From: Limonium bicolor
Taxonomy: Eukaryota; Streptophyta; Magnoliopsida; Caryophyllales; Plumbaginaceae
Assembly: GCA_023374045.1 (NCBI GenBank)
Contig: CM041782.1
Location: forward strand, 186,142,925 to 186,206,924
DNA: 64,000 bases
Direction: 5' to 3'
Both the position numbers and the translations under genes were made by a program. Shown here one piece after another: positions 12,701-25,303 of the stretch. Within the stretch, counting starts at the first letter, position 1; every line of letters begins with the position of its first letter. The notes under the pieces were generated by a model. It did no database searches. It was not told the DNA's origin and was given only the letters and a program-made list of their open reading frames with translations.

Positions 12701-14400
12701 GTTATTAGGTATTTCCTTCTCGTTTTCTAAGACATATCCAATGTCTATGCTCATTACTTTGTGCTTCTCGCACTTCTTCATGCTATATTCTTAGATCCAT
12801 CATCTTACAGGATTCTTGACTCCCTTATCTTGGTAAGCTTACTTGTGTTCTTTGATCATTCGAGGTGTCCAACTGTCTTGGTTTGAATTCGCTCTTTCGT
12901 CCGTAGTATGGAGTGGGTTACTTCCCGTGTTCCGTACTCTACTTGTATACATACATGGAGTATCTTATTGATACGTTACCACTTACCCGACTAACTCATA
13001 ATTGGTCTGTCAGGCCCGCAAGCTCCTTCGGAGTGCGGTCGTTCCATGTCTCGTTTAGTACACCGTAGTGTCGGTCACACGCCTAAGTGAAGTATTCTGT
13101 TGCCAACTCCTCTTATATCGTCCTATGATAACTTACCGTGATTCTCTGGTTTGGTTTTTTTTAAAAAAATTGGGGGTTTTTGGAAATTCTCTGTTTGAAG
13201 AAAAATTTGAGTTGAAAATAAAATCTCCATGGCATTTCAATGCCGGTTGCTTCTTACCAAGTCTGACTTCTTGCAGACTGGTATGTTCTTTATACAGTGG
13301 TCAGGCCTTTAGGCCTTTCCAAGGTTTCGTTTCAGAATTCTTAGGGTTTATGGTGCTATATTGGCTTCTCTTGCCGTCTTGGTACTTGCTAAGTACTGGT
13401 CGCTTGTCAAAGCTCTTCTTATTAGTCCCGCTATTACTGCACTTGCCGTGGCAAGTGCGCGGTACTGGCGGTTTTTGGGTTAACTCATACCGATCACGGT
13501 ATTGTTCACATTGTATTTGGTAGCCTTGTCGGCTCTTCCTTGATCCTTTAATTGGATAACTGCTCCTTAGAGCTGCTTCTCATTCCTCTTGACATGACTG
13601 TCATTCATTTAGGTGCTCATCCACTCTCGGAGTTCCTTAATTACTTAGTTTTGTGTTCTACCTCATTGCTCGTTCCCACGTCTTTACTGTGGTTACCGAG
13701 GTTTAACTCATTTAGGCACTACTTCAGTAGTCCTATTCGGGTGTATCCCGTAGTTATGCTCGTAGCTGACTAAGCTGTATCAGTTAAGTATTGCAATCTT
13801 TGGGTGTGGCAGGGTGGGTGCAGCTACTTTTGACTAGATTCTTAGTCAATTGGTATACCGTAGGTGGTATTATTTAACTATGGCGGTCCGTAGACATGTG
13901 TCCCGATTCTCGTTAGTTCTTATGAGTCCGTCTTGTCGCACGATTGGTGCATCCTTTCTGCTGCTGCTCGATGCGCCGGGTTCTCGCGACTGCTAGGCAT
14001 GTCGCCCCATGCTGCCACAGATTTCGGTCTCCTTGGATTAGGATTTCTCGATCTCTCGCCATTGAGTGCGGTTATTGTCGTTCCAGTGGAATCGGTCTCC
14101 GGGATCTCCGGTTCTCGGGATCTACCACATGACAGATTCTGGTTCATATTGAAATAATAATTAAGTGCCAGATCGGATTCCCCGTCTCTCTGGCGTTCCT
14201 TACTAAGCTTTTAAATACGGGGTTTGTGGAGGGCGGGTCTGGTATTGTAGGTATCCAGATCATACTGGAAGTTCCTAACTAGCGCATCTCTCATGCTACC
14301 ACTCAACCCATAGCCCTAAGTCTCTATTTTCTAACTCGGTATTCCCTAAGCTCGGTATTTCCAGTCATCAGAGCGATACTTCGCTCTGATACCATTTTTT
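9765..14400 (-). mobile_element. A1 interior, main noncoding part
   Basis: The order of landmarks matches A2 and B: stem-loops at 10154-10172 (CTGATG / CATCAG) and 10212-10232 (CTTGATC / GATCAAG), ACCCCTT/AAGGGGT at 10814-10829, CCGCA..TGCGG at 13016-13038 and GCACTTGCC/GGCAAGTGC at 13439-13458. The longest frame, 13068-13523 on the plus strand (151 codons), is antisense and not kept in frame in A2 or B. The sense strand has a 75-codon frame at 13920-14147 next to the primer site. I see no retroviral domain. Confidence 0.7.
14367..14394 (-). promoter_or_regulatory. A1 primer-binding site in a perfect stem-loop
   Basis: On the minus strand the site reads TGGTATCAGAGC, the usual plant primer-binding site for initiator methionine tRNA (14383-14394). 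Part of it lies in a 10-bp stem, ATCAGAGCGA / TCGCTCTGAT, with a 4-nt loop (14367-14390). The LTR begins at 14401 after a short T-run on the plus strand. Confidence 0.9.
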
Positions 14401-15867
14401 TGTAACACCCCAACCGTTAATCTCATCATTACCTCTTAATCACGCAGCAGAACTCTAATTACAACGAGGGTGAAACAACGCCGTTAGCCACCCATGTGGC
14501 TAACCAGGCTAAACTTACATACCGTAACGGTCTGATGAGCTGGAACAACCGAGTACCCATTACAAATACAATACTAAAATCTTTTCTTACTATACCGAGT
14601 CTACAATGAATGGATGCCGACAACATATTCAGTCTTACACTTCCTTCAATACATAAGTAATTAAAACTAACTACCCATGCAACCCACCGACCCCGTCCTA
14701 CTCTCGAACGGTAACATCTTCGGTGTACCTGTAAATAAAAACATCACCCCTAGGGGCTCAGCTTAACGCTGCATATGAAATTCACATACCCCGAGCGCTA
14801 ACCGGGGTACGCCGACTACTTTTGTCGGATATACATGGAGTTCATTAGTCAAACAACATGCATCATAGCAATACAATATATGTGTATTACTCAAGGAATC
14901 TACATCCAATCACGGAACAAAATTCCTAACTAACATAACAAGGTTGTTAGTTGTATCTTCTTACTCTTAGGCCTTGAGGGTTATACCTCACCTTGCCTTG
15001 TTTACTTATTCATTATCTCACCCGCTCTCTCGGGTTACTTGTTTATATACACACCCATTCTCCTGGGCTACTCGTACTATACTCCCATTCTCTCGGGTTC
15101 TTATACTTATTATCTCACCCACACTCTTGGGTTATCTATACTCATTATCCCACCCACACTCTTGGGTTAATTATACTCGTTTTCTCACCCACACTCTTGG
15201 GTTAATTATACTCAAGCTCTTGTAGATTCTCGAGACGCTATAGGTCTCCTACGTCACGCTTGTTACTCTTAATACATACTTAGGCCAAAACTCATGGCTC
15301 TCTAGCATAGTCTTACTTCCCCGGTTTTGACCCTACTCTGGGTCTAGCATGGTGGAAAGGTTCAACTAGCTCACGAAACTCTCTCTTAGTTCCTATCTCA
15401 TTTACTTAGGCCCGACTGCTCTCGGACTACTTACATTCCCATACACTCCTCTCTCGGAGTTATAGTAATATTATGTATATTAGTCTAGAAGCATCACTCT
15501 CGATGTTTCTAATGACCTTGGGATCATTACTTAAGTTAGGTTAATCTTAGGTTTTAAGAGTTACCCATGCATTTCACTTACTCATACTTTCGGTTATTTT
15601 CTTATACCGGGTAAAATCCTCATATAGGAGGTCGACCATGTCACAAGGGAGTTACTAATCCCTTAGGTCTCTTTTACCCTCCTTACTAGTTCACATCTTC
15701 GAACTATCTTTAATCCTCTTGAAGGAGGTTCACTTATCTTTCCACTCTCATTAGTTTCGTGGATTGTTTCAATATGGTTTCCTAACCATTATCGGGTATT
15801 TACTCAACCCGTACTTCTCCTCACATCCTAGGGAGTTCATATGTTTGCGTTATCGTTATACTTTAAC
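14401..15867 (-). repeat. A1 5' LTR (partial, cut at the A2 boundary)
   Basis: It starts TGTAACACCCCAACC and aligns with the reverse complement of A2 LTR from 20271 back to about 18790. It includes the inverted copy of the 35-bp tandem repeat at about 15017-15211. The remaining 2.9 kb expected for this LTR is absent, and is not found on the other side of A2. Confidence 0.75.
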
Positions 15868-17882
15868 TTTAATACCCCGGACCTGATAATGGTGATTTAG
15901 TTACTTTAATAAAATTTATTAAGGGCCTAATTGTGCCTAGAGAGTATTGGTAAAAAGAATAAAACCAAAAGAAAAGAGAAAATGTGTTAAACGCGAAAAA
16001 CGCTAAAATGCGCATTAAATTTAAATAAGAGATATATGATCTCGTAAGGGTCCGAGATGGATTCCTAAGGCTTGGTTAGGCCTAATTAGTATACGGGGAT
16101 GATTCCCGAAGAAAACGGATCCAAATAATGGATTAAAACGCTAACGGAGTTTTAAGCACGTTTTTCGAGGAAAACGTGACTTTAAGTGGTCAAACGGACC
16201 CGTAAAAATTATAGTTGATTAAATAACTATAATTAAGTATTAATGGAAGCTTAGTAACCATTAAAATTAATTAAACGGCAAAATTCCGGAAAACGGGCCC
16301 GGTAAATGAATAGTGTCGAAAACGAGAGACAAAACGCGTTTAATTCGAAAAGACGAAAAACGACCCGGGCTATTAATTAATGTGGGCCGGTTTTAATTAA
16401 TAAGTGTACACCCATTAATAGCTTGCTAGCTATTAAGTAATAACAAGACAAATAAGTAAATAAAGCAATAGTATAAAGTAAAAGTAAAAAGTAAGTTACT
16501 TACCTCTCACCTCCCTTCCTTCTTCCTTATTTCTCACGTACTGCCCCAGCTCTCTGTGAGCTTCTTCTTCATCCTCTGTAATTACCGATTCGAGAAGGCA
16601 AGCAAACAGCCCCTCTTCTTCCTCCTCTAACTTGCTCATTTCTTCACCGAATCGCACAAAAATAGTACCGTTAGATTCGTATCGGCGAGGGCTACGTTTT
16701 GTACCCCTCAAAATCTTGTTTCCTCCACCTTCACTTCCATGGGTGTTGGAGCTTTTGAAGCTAGAAGAGCTTATTTTGACTCTCCATCATCTCCTTAATG
16801 CGCTAAGGTAAGAATATAAGCAAAAGCTCATTCCTAGCTTGTTCTTCCAATTTTGGGAAAAAAATTCTCCACGTTGAAAATTTCCCCATTTCAGCCGTGA
16901 GCTCCTTGCTCTTGTGGAAGCTTGGGAACTCCATCAATTGATTGCCAAGCCATCCTTTTGAATACTCTAAGGTAATATCTAAGCTAGAGCCTAAAAACTA
17001 GTTTTTGAAATACTAGTTTTTGTATGGAAAAAATTGAATTAATGAGCTTGAAATGTGTGTATGGGGATATGATTGTAGATGGCAATCTAGACCCCCTTGT
17101 GTGTTGTGAAAACAAGAAGAGAAAGAGGGAGCAAAAGAAAGAGGAAGAAGAGAAGGAAAACCGAAAACAAACAAGGTAAAGCTCACCTTGTGTGGTTTTA
17201 TTTGACTCGTAAAACAGATTTGAGAATTGATTTAATGTCCTTGAATTGGTGTAGTCTTGGTACAACAATATTGAGTGGGAATGAGGATGTTTAAGGTTGT
17301 TTAAGTGTGAGAAATAAGCTTGGGAACTAAGCTAGTTTATTTGTGTGAACAATGGGAATTTGATGTGTTATTGATGCCTAAACAAAACAGGGGTGAAGAT
17401 TGTGTTTGTGAGTATATTAGTGTGGTGAAAATGCTTAGGAAAGCAAGTAAGTGCTGTCAAAATTCACCTAGGAATGGATAGTCTTGAGTGTTTTATGTTA
17501 AGGAAGAAACTAGGTGTGTTTAAGGGATTTAAGTGGTTGGTTAATGATTTGGAAACCAAACTAAGGAGAAGTGTGTATGAGGAGAAGAAATAATGTCAAT
17601 GGAAGTGCTGGAAATGGCACTGTTTGAATGGTAAAAGAAGTTACCAAATCTGTTACAAGAGTTAAGGGAAAACAAGGAAACTAGTTGTGAAAGTGTAAGT
17701 GAGTTTTAAGTGAAATTAACTAGAGTTTGTGTGTGCACTTGGTGCTTAGTTTAAGGTGGTTTATGTGAGTAATTAAGTGCTAAAACATGTAGATTATAAG
17801 TGGGAAAGATTGGAAAGACAATGGTGAAAGAAAGAGGTTGTAACAGATTTGGAAAATGCCAAATCTGTCAAAACTGCAGCAG

Positions 17883-18136
17883 GGTCCGGGACTTGGTCCA
17901 TGGACAAGGTCCCGGACCACCCCCTAAAATAAGGTCGAGAGTTTACCCTGCACTTGGTCCGGGACTTGGGGTAAGGACAAGGTCCCGGACCACCCCATTT
18001 AAATAGGCCGAGACTGAACATTCATGCTGGTCCGGGACTTGGGATAAGGACAAGGTCCCGGACCATGGTAGGAAAACAACCAGAGGTTTAGTAATGCTTT
18101 GGTCGGGAACTTAAGATAGGGACCAAGTCCCGGACC
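17883..18136. repeat. Hairpin array in the A2 5' LTR (4 units, period 72-73 bp)
   Basis: Units start at 17883, 17956, 18029 and 18101. Unit 1 is 36 nt, with arms GGTCCGGGACTTG and CAAGGTCCCGGACC. The arms are kept while loop and spacer vary. Unit 4 has decayed arms here but is intact in the 3' LTR. The array lies 2.0-2.3 kb into a 4.4-kb LTR. Confidence 0.85.
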
Positions 18137-19430
18137 ACCCCCAGAAACCTACAGAGAGCATTTTAAAGGTTTTAAATGAGGGGTTTGAATGTTAATGATG
18201 TTATAAGATGTAAGGCCTGGTTTGGTGACAGTGTAAAGGCCCTAGGAAGTGTAGAAAAAGAAGTGTTAGAAGTGATTGAGAAGTGAGAACTCAAATTAAC
18301 TAGAGTAAAAACCGAGTTAACGGGGGATAACGAGGTTAATACGGGAATAACATTTAATTATGTTCCGTATGAGCTTAGTATAATAATAATGTTTGAAAAC
18401 GTATCAGAGGATCGTGTGTGCCCGAGCAGAGTGAGATGACACAGTAAAAGTAAAAAACCCCGGTGATGATGAGTGATTGGAAAGGTATGATTTCTCTCAT
18501 ACTCCGAGTGGCTCGAACCGAGTTACGTTGATTTGTGTGTTGTGTTTGCCGGCTTAATCAAGATTGTGTGTTTTGTTTAATCAAGATTAAAGCATGAAAA
18601 TAATCCCTTGTTTGATTATGTATGCCTTATTGTATGTTGAATGTGCTAACATACTTGTATGCCGGTGTGGTCTAACATAGTGAATGGACCGACTCGTAGT
18701 GAGTAACGTTTGGGCTAGAGACCCATAGATCGGGTCGACGCTTGTGATAACGAAAACGTGCAAACACACAAAACTATCCGTTAAAGTATAACGATAACGC
18801 AAACATATGAACTCCCTAGAATGTGAGGAGAAGTACGGGTTGAGTAAATACCCGATAATGGTTAGAAAACCACATTGATACAATCCACGAAACAAATGAG
18901 AGTGGAAAGATAAGTGAACCTCCTTCAAGAGGATTTAAGATAGTTCGAAGATGTGAACCAGTGAAGAAGGTAAAAGAGACCTGAGGGATTAGCAACTCCC
19001 TTGAGACATGGTCGACCTCCTATATGAGGATTTTACCTGGTATATGCAAGTAACCGAAAGTATGAGTAAAGTAAATGTATGGGTAACTCTTAAAACCTAA
19101 GATTAACCGAACTAAAGTAATGTTCCCAAGTCATTAGAAACATCAAGAGTGATGCTTCTAGACTAATATACATGATATTATTATAACTCCGAGAGAGGAG
19201 TGTATGGAACGAGAGTAGTCGAGAGTAGTCGGACCTAAGTAAAAGAGATAGGAACTAAGAGAGAGTTCCGTGAGCTAGTTGAACCTTCCCACCATGCTAG
19301 ACCCAGAGTAGGGTCGAAACCGGGGAAGTAAGACTATGCTAGAGAGCCATGAGTTTTGGCCTAAGTATGTATTAAGAGTAACAAGCGTGACGTAGGAGAC
19401 CTGTAGTGTCTCGAGAATCTACAAGAGCTT

Positions 19431-19630
19431 GAGTATAAATAACCCAAGAGTGTGGGTGAGATAATGAGTATAAATAACCCAAGAGTGTGGGTGAGATAAT
19501 GAGTGTAAATAACCCAAGAGTATGGGTGAGATAATGAGAATAAGTAACCCGAGAGTGTGGGTGAGTATAGTACGAGTAGCCCAAGAGAATGGGTGTGTAT
19601 ATGAATAAGTAACCCGAGAGAGCGGGTGAG
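19431..19630 (+). repeat. 35-bp tandem repeat in the A2 5' LTR
   Basis: About three close copies of a 35-bp unit and three diverged ones. Each unit holds a small inverted motif ACCC...GGGT (AACCCAAGAG, TGTGGGTGAG). The same array occurs at 28815-29014 in the 3' LTR and inverted at about 15017-15211 in A1. It accounts for the repetitive antisense reading frames there. Confidence 0.85.
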
Positions 19631-20275
19631 GTATTGGATAAGTAAACAAGGCATAGTGAGGAATAACCCTCAAGGCCTAAGAGTAACCAGATACCACTAA
19701 CAACCTTGTTATGTTAGTTAGGAATCGTGTTCCGTGATCGGATGTAGATTCCTTGAGTAATACACATATATATTGTATTGCTATGATGCATGTTGTTTGA
19801 CTAATGAACTCCATGTATATCCGACAAAAGTAGTCGGCGTACCCCGGTTAGCGCTCGGGGTATGCGAATTTCATATGCAGCGTTAAGCTGAGCCCCTAGG
19901 GGCGATGTTTTTATTTTACAGGTACACCGAAGATGTTACCGTTCGAGAGTAGGACGGGGTCGGTGGGTCGCATGGGTAGTAGTTTTAATTACTTATGTAT
20001 TGAAGGAGGTGTAAGACCGAATATGTTGTCGGCATCCATTCATTGTAGACTCGGTATAGTAAAGAAATGATTTGAGTATTGAATTTGTGTTGTGTACTCG
20101 GTTGTTCCAGTTCATCAGACCGTTACGGTATGTAAGGAAGGCCTGGTTAGCCATATGGGTGGCTATTGGCGTTGTTTCACCCCTCGTTGTAATTAGAGTT
20201 CCGCTGCGTGAGTAAGAGTAATTGGTGACAATTTATGAGGTAATGAAGAGCTTAACGGTTGGGGTGTTACAAAAA

Positions 20276-20303
20276 TGGTATCAGAGCGAAGTATCGCTCT
20301 GAT
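20276..20303 (+). promoter_or_regulatory. A2 primer-binding site in a perfect stem-loop
   Basis: TGGTATCAGAGC (20276-20287) begins four bases after the LTR. Bases 20280-20303 form a perfect 10-bp stem, ATCAGAGCGA / TCGCTCTGAT, with loop AGTA, so two thirds of the primer site is base-paired. The structure is the same in A1 and B. Confidence 0.9.
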
Positions 20304-20363
20304 GACTGGAAATACCGAGCCTAGGAAATACCGAGTTAGGAAATAGAGACTTAGGGCTAAGGG

Positions 20364-20750
20364 TTGAGTGGTAGCGTGAGAGATGCGCTAGTTAGGAACT
20401 TCCAGTATGATCTGGATACCTACAGTACCAAACCCGCCCTCCACAACCCCCGTATTAAAAGTTCGGGAAGGAACGCCAGAGAGACGGGGAAACCCGATCT
20501 GGCAGTGGTTAAATATTTCATTCTGAACCAGAACCTGTCATGCGGTAGATCCCGAGAACCGGAAATCCCGGAGACGGATCCCGCTGAAATGACAATAACT
20601 GCATGCAATGACGGAAGGTCGAGACATCCTAATCCAAGGAGACCAGAATTTGTGGCAGCCTGGGGCGACATGCTTAGCAGTCGCGAGAACCCAGCTGGTC
20701 GAGCAGCAGTGAGAAGGATGCACCAATCGTGCGACCAGACGGACTTATGA
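20364..20750 (+). other. 128-codon sense frame just after the A2 primer site, doubtful coding
   Basis: This is the only sense frame of note in the A2 interior. It is arginine- and proline-rich, with no recognised domain, signal peptide or membrane segment. Its last 75 codons are kept without a stop in A1 (13920-14147, minus) with about 16 replacements. The first part is broken in A1 by a stop, and in B the matching stretch is shifted by an indel that is not a multiple of three. That pattern fits noncoding leader DNA better than a conserved peptide. A gag remnant is possible, but no zinc knuckle is seen. Confidence 0.2.
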
Positions 20751-23700
20751 GAACTAACGAGAACCGGGACACATGTCTACGGACCGCCATAGTTAACTAA
20801 TACCACCAATGGTATACGTATTGACTAAGAATCTAGTCAAAGGTAGATGCACCCACCCTGCCACACCCAAAGAGGGTGCAATACTTAACTGATATAGCTT
20901 AGACAGCTACGAGCATAACTACGGGATATACCCGAATAGGACTACAGCAGTAGTTCCTAAACAACTTAACCCTCGGTAACCACAGTGAAGGCGTGGGAAC
21001 GAGCAACGAGGTAGATCATGGAACTAAGTAATTGAGGAACTCCGACAGTGGAGAAGCACCTAAATGACTGACAGTCATGTCAAGATGAATGAGAAGCAAC
21101 TCGAAGGAGTAGTTATCCCAACTAAAGGATCCAGGAAGAGCCAACTAGGCTACCAAATACAAAGTGAATAATACCGTGACCGGTATGAGTCAACCTAAAA
21201 CCACCTGTACCGCGCACTTGCCACGGCAAGTGCAGTAATAACGAGACCGTTAAGAGGAATCTTAACAAGTGACAAGTACTTAGCAAATACCAAGTGGCAA
21301 GAGAAGCCAATATAGCACCACAAACCCTAAGAATTCTGAACGAAACCTTGGAAAGGCCTAAAGGCCTGACCACTGTATAAAGAACATACCAGTCTGCAAG
21401 AAGCCAGACTTGGTAAGAAGCAACCGGCATTGAAATGCCATAGAGATTTTATTTTCAACTCAAATTTTTCTTTGAAACAGAGAATTTTCCAAACCCCCCC
21501 CCCCCAAATTTAAAAAAAAAACCAAACCAGAGAATCACGGTAAGTTATCATAGGATGATAAGAGGAGTTGGCAACAGAATACTTCACTTAGGCGTGTGAC
21601 CGACACTACGGTATACTAAACGAGACATGGAACGACCGCACTCCGAAGGAGCTTGCGGGCCTGACAGACCAATTATGAGTTAGTCGGGTAAGTGGTAACG
21701 TATCAATAAGATACTCCATGTATGTATACAAGTAGAGTACGGTACACGGGAAGTAGCCCACTCCATACTACGGACGAAAGAGTCAATTCAACCAAGACAG
21801 TTGGACACCTCGAATGATCGAAGAACACAAGGAAGCTTACCAAGATAAAGGAGTCTAGGAACCAGTAAGGTGACGGACCTAAGGACATAGCGTGGATAAG
21901 TGTGAGGAGCACAGAGTATTAAGTATAGACATGGGATATGTCTCAGGAATCAAGGAGGAAATACCTAATAACTGGAATGGATACCAGTGTAAGCAATAAG
22001 ATGAATGCCTTAATTGATCATATCAATGTTTGATAAACAGGATAGAATTCCCACAGTATATCTCACTAAGAGAATAACGACCTAATTAAGTAGGTAAAGG
22101 AAAAGTACTAATACTCTACCCAATAACGGGAGACATTACAACCCTAAACGGGATAGTTCGAGTTATACATAGCCGCAAGGCGAAGTCGCAACTGAACATA
22201 ACCATAAGTACAAGCCAGATGTAATGGCATTACTCAGTAACACCCAGGAGCAATCCGAGAAGGGTGCCGGAGTCAACAGTAGTTGAACGAAACATCGTGT
22301 TGAGAACACAAGTGTTTAAGCAAACACTCGGGTAGAACCCGAAGGGATCCCTCGTAACACGGGATACCCTAAATTGCCAGAGGAAATGAATAATATTAAA
22401 ATACAAAAGGGCCTTCCATGTCCGGAAGTGTGATGAGACAACCATATCAAAGAGCCCAGAAATACCTCCTAACCATTTAATGGCATACGGAGAAGAAGAA
22501 ACCTATATAAATAGCCGCATGGAGCATGACTCGAGGCAAGGTGGCTTGTAAGCCGATAAAACCAACTACAATACGTAGATCCAAACGTTGTAAACATATG
22601 CATAAAGGCATAAGAGTTATTGTGGAGCACGAACCACTACCTTAGAGTGGGGACACCACTTGTTATTGTGGAGCCTACGGAGCGGTAATTGCGTGAATCC
22701 TCCAGAGAAAGGCTACCACCTAAGTATGTAATGTGAAACCGCTAGAAATAGGGTATAGAAAGGCGTTGATAGCAGTGGAAAGAAACCGAGAGAGTAATCG
22801 GATTAGTAGTAAACACTGTATGTGTGCAGTATGAATTACAGAGTAAACGATGTGCAGTAAGCGTGAAGAGTTTGGAGTAATATATTTTATTGAGCCAAGT
22901 GAATGGCAAGCCATAGTATAAATGGCGGGAGTACATGAGCGGAAGCTAAAGTAGTAGCGGATGCCATATAAGCGAATGTTGTAATGAGTAGAGCATGATA
23001 CACAGTAACAGATAATGATACGGAGCTGATGAGAAAATGTGGTAAAGGAGACATGTTCATTCCTATCTCATGAGAGATTTACTGTCAAGGGTTTACGCTT
23101 CTGCACTCTGTATGACTGAGTGTTTTGGTATTGCACTTGTGCGGTAATGATCGAGTGGGAGAGCCAGGAATTGATAAATGTCAACGAAGCCTGTTGAGTG
23201 AGAATCTAGAGAAATAACCGTGCGGCCATTGGCCAAAGATGCACGAAGAATGTGGGCCCATAACCCACAGGTCCCAGGACCGATTCGTGGCAAATGCAGA
23301 GTAGTAGGTATGAAGAACTCTGGTACTGAACCAAGGAACAAACATAATCCAGGAGCCACTATTAAACGAGGAAGCACTACATGCTAAGTAGTAGCTTGAC
23401 CTCAACCGACAACAAGTCGGGAAAAAAAAATAAGTGAGTAATCACGAAAGTATACAGAGTTATACAAAAAAAAATAGATTTCCAGAGAACTGGAGAGAAA
23501 ATCTATAACTCATCGAATTCGCATACGGTAAGAGATACCAAGCGACGATTGAAATACATTGAGAATACCAAAGGGCGAATTAAGCTCTGATTAACAGGTC
23601 ACGCAGCAGAAGCTCGTGGACCGTAATTCAAAGGTTAAGCATACCTAGCAAATGTGAGTAGATGGCTCATCATAAATGCCTTGAAGCCTTAGAGGCTAGA

Positions 23701-25303
23701 ATTGAACCCGGTTATGAGTTAGTTAACCGTATTGAAGTTAAAACACTTCATAATACCCGAATTAGTGAACCAATGTTCAGTGATAACATATGGTTAGTTA
23801 CGCGGGCGTAACCCCTTTTAAGGGGGTAGGGCGAGAAACCGCTTAGAGTAGTGTTTTACGTATAGCTGCGTAAACTATTATGTGCATAGCACAAAAAGAA
23901 TTATTTTGATGATTGGACCTCATGTTACATAAACATGTGTACCCATTCATGGTGTAAGTATAAGTATTGTGCATGAGAGATGCAAGTAACGAGTAAGTAT
24001 TGTGCATGAGAGATGCAAGTAACGAGTATACAATATTTATGAAAAGAGGAGTAGAGAGACTCCTGGGGAATGAGAATCCCAATAGTATATGTCTAGTGAG
24101 ATTAGACATGAGTTATGATGAGTATGAATCGGCATGAAACCGATGTGTAACCTAAGAGGGAGTGAGTTCCCTAGGCGATTTTATTTGAGAATGATTGATG
24201 GAGTGAGTTCCATCCTTTGGAGTTGTATGTTGTATGTTTTAAGTTGAGTAATAATTTGACTAATGAGGCCACAAGTATGGAATGCCTAGGCAAGGTAAGT
24301 GAACCAAATAGAGAATAATGGATGACTTAAGTTCCATGATAAAGATAAATTGAAACAGATTGTTTTATGAATATGACTAGAAAGGGGAAAAGATAGAAAA
24401 CGAAAATGTTTGACTATCTGTTTGTTTGAAACTGACGTGGGAGGTGGAACTTGGTCTGCTAGCGATCAAGGGAAGCCGAACACAAATTGGGGTGGGAAGA
24501 TAGTTCAACACTGATGCTGATCACGTCAGGGTTGGATGATTCTTGAAGCTCCTTATAAGTGGACACAAGTAATCACGTTAAGAAAAGATGCAGCTACCAT
24601 AAATTTGATTTGGAGTTGTGTGATGTTTTAAAAACAATTTCCAAACAGAATTTAAAAAGGAAATTTCTTCAAGTATGAAGATGGAAATGAAAACTGGTTT
24701 TAAACTGCTATCACCCGCCGATGGCTGTGGCCTTAAGTCTTGATGACCGGTAGAACGGTGGGCGTGTATTAGTTTTGAAACCATTACACCGCGTGCGGCG
24801 GTCCTAAGTGACCGGTTGGGGCGGTGTCAGTGTGTGATTTTTCCAAAGGCAGCGGGACGGGGAGAGTACCCTGAGATGTTCCTGTGTTGAGTGAGTCAAC
24901 CAGTGTGCCTGAGGATATGTATATGTGTAACGTTTTGATCAGAACCGAAGGGACCGTGGGCCAGAGAGAGTAAGTGCCCATTTGTCATGAAGCGGCCGTG
25001 AACCAGAAAGAGTAAGTGTTCAACGTGACCGGTACCTGAGGGATCAGTAGTATATTACTCAATATGGATTCGAGGACTGTAGTGCCTTCTTGTCTTCGGA
25101 CCGATTCCATGGAGAGAAGACAAAGAGTATTTTTGATTGCTATACATGCTGTGATATATGTGTGGTATGTGTAGTGTGAAATGAGACGGACTAGTGGAGT
25201 CTGTAAGGTTATACATGTATTGTAACCTCGGCATAGAATGCCATGAGACCAACCATATTAGATTCGCCAACTTTGAGGGCAAAGTTCCTTAAGGGGGGTA
25301 GAT

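Larger units (their letters stand above)
1742..15867 (-). mobile_element. Element A1: minus-strand LARD-like Ty3/Gypsy element, interrupted and truncated at both ends
   Basis: Read on the minus strand the order is 5' LTR (14401-15867, partial), primer-binding site (14383-14394), interior (9765-14400 plus 4087-4474), polypurine tract (4087-4100) and 3' LTR (1742-4086, partial). The interior totals about 5.0 kb once the C insertion is removed, which matches the A2 interior (5032 bp) in length and order of landmarks. I find no gag, protease, reverse transcriptase, RNase H or integrase motif on either strand, so it would depend on an autonomous relative. It is broken by C at 4475-9764, cut on the left by L1, and stops on the right where A2 begins. 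The family assignment to Tekay-like chromoviruses rests on ends shared with D. Confidence 0.7.
15868..20271 (+). repeat. A2 5' LTR
   Basis: The boundaries are TTTAATACCCC at 15868 and GGGGTGTTACA ending at 20271. In order it contains AT-rich U3-like sequence, an antisense 71-codon frame (16496-16711), the hairpin array (17883-18136), a 35-bp tandem repeat (19431-19630), two GC-rich hairpins (19840-19862 and 19892-19903) and the terminus. It differs from the 3' LTR by a net 56 bp of length between about 18100 and 18720 and by only about 4 bp elsewhere. Confidence 0.85.
20272..25303 (+). mobile_element. A2 interior, noncoding
   Basis: The interior of 5.0 kb has no retrotransposon protein motif on the sense strand. 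Landmarks kept in A1 and B are the stem-loop GCACTTGCC/GGCAAGTGC at 21214-21233, CCGCA..TGCGG at 21636-21659, ACCCCTT/AAGGGGGT at 23811-23827, CTTGGTC/GATCAAG at 24450-24470, the hairpin at 25269-25286 and the polypurine tract at 25289-25303. A 34-bp direct duplication near 23966-24030 is single-copy in A1. A homopolymer C run near 21497 followed by an A run looks slippage-prone. Confidence 0.75.

Noticed and set aside
13068..13523. 151-codon plus-strand frame with hydrophobic stretches
   Set aside because: It is antisense to A1 and the frame is not kept in the matching regions of A2 (21122-21430) or B (37992-38213).
17883..18136. CRISPR-like geometry: 36-nt repeats with 36-37-nt spacers
   Set aside because: The repeats are inverted-repeat units inside plant LTRs, duplicated in both LTRs, imperfect, only 2-5 per array, with no leader or cas genes. 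The geometry is coincidental.
19361..19673. Overlapping minus-strand frames with repeated SHPHSWV-like peptides
   Set aside because: They are translations of the 35-bp tandem repeat in three frames, antisense to the element.
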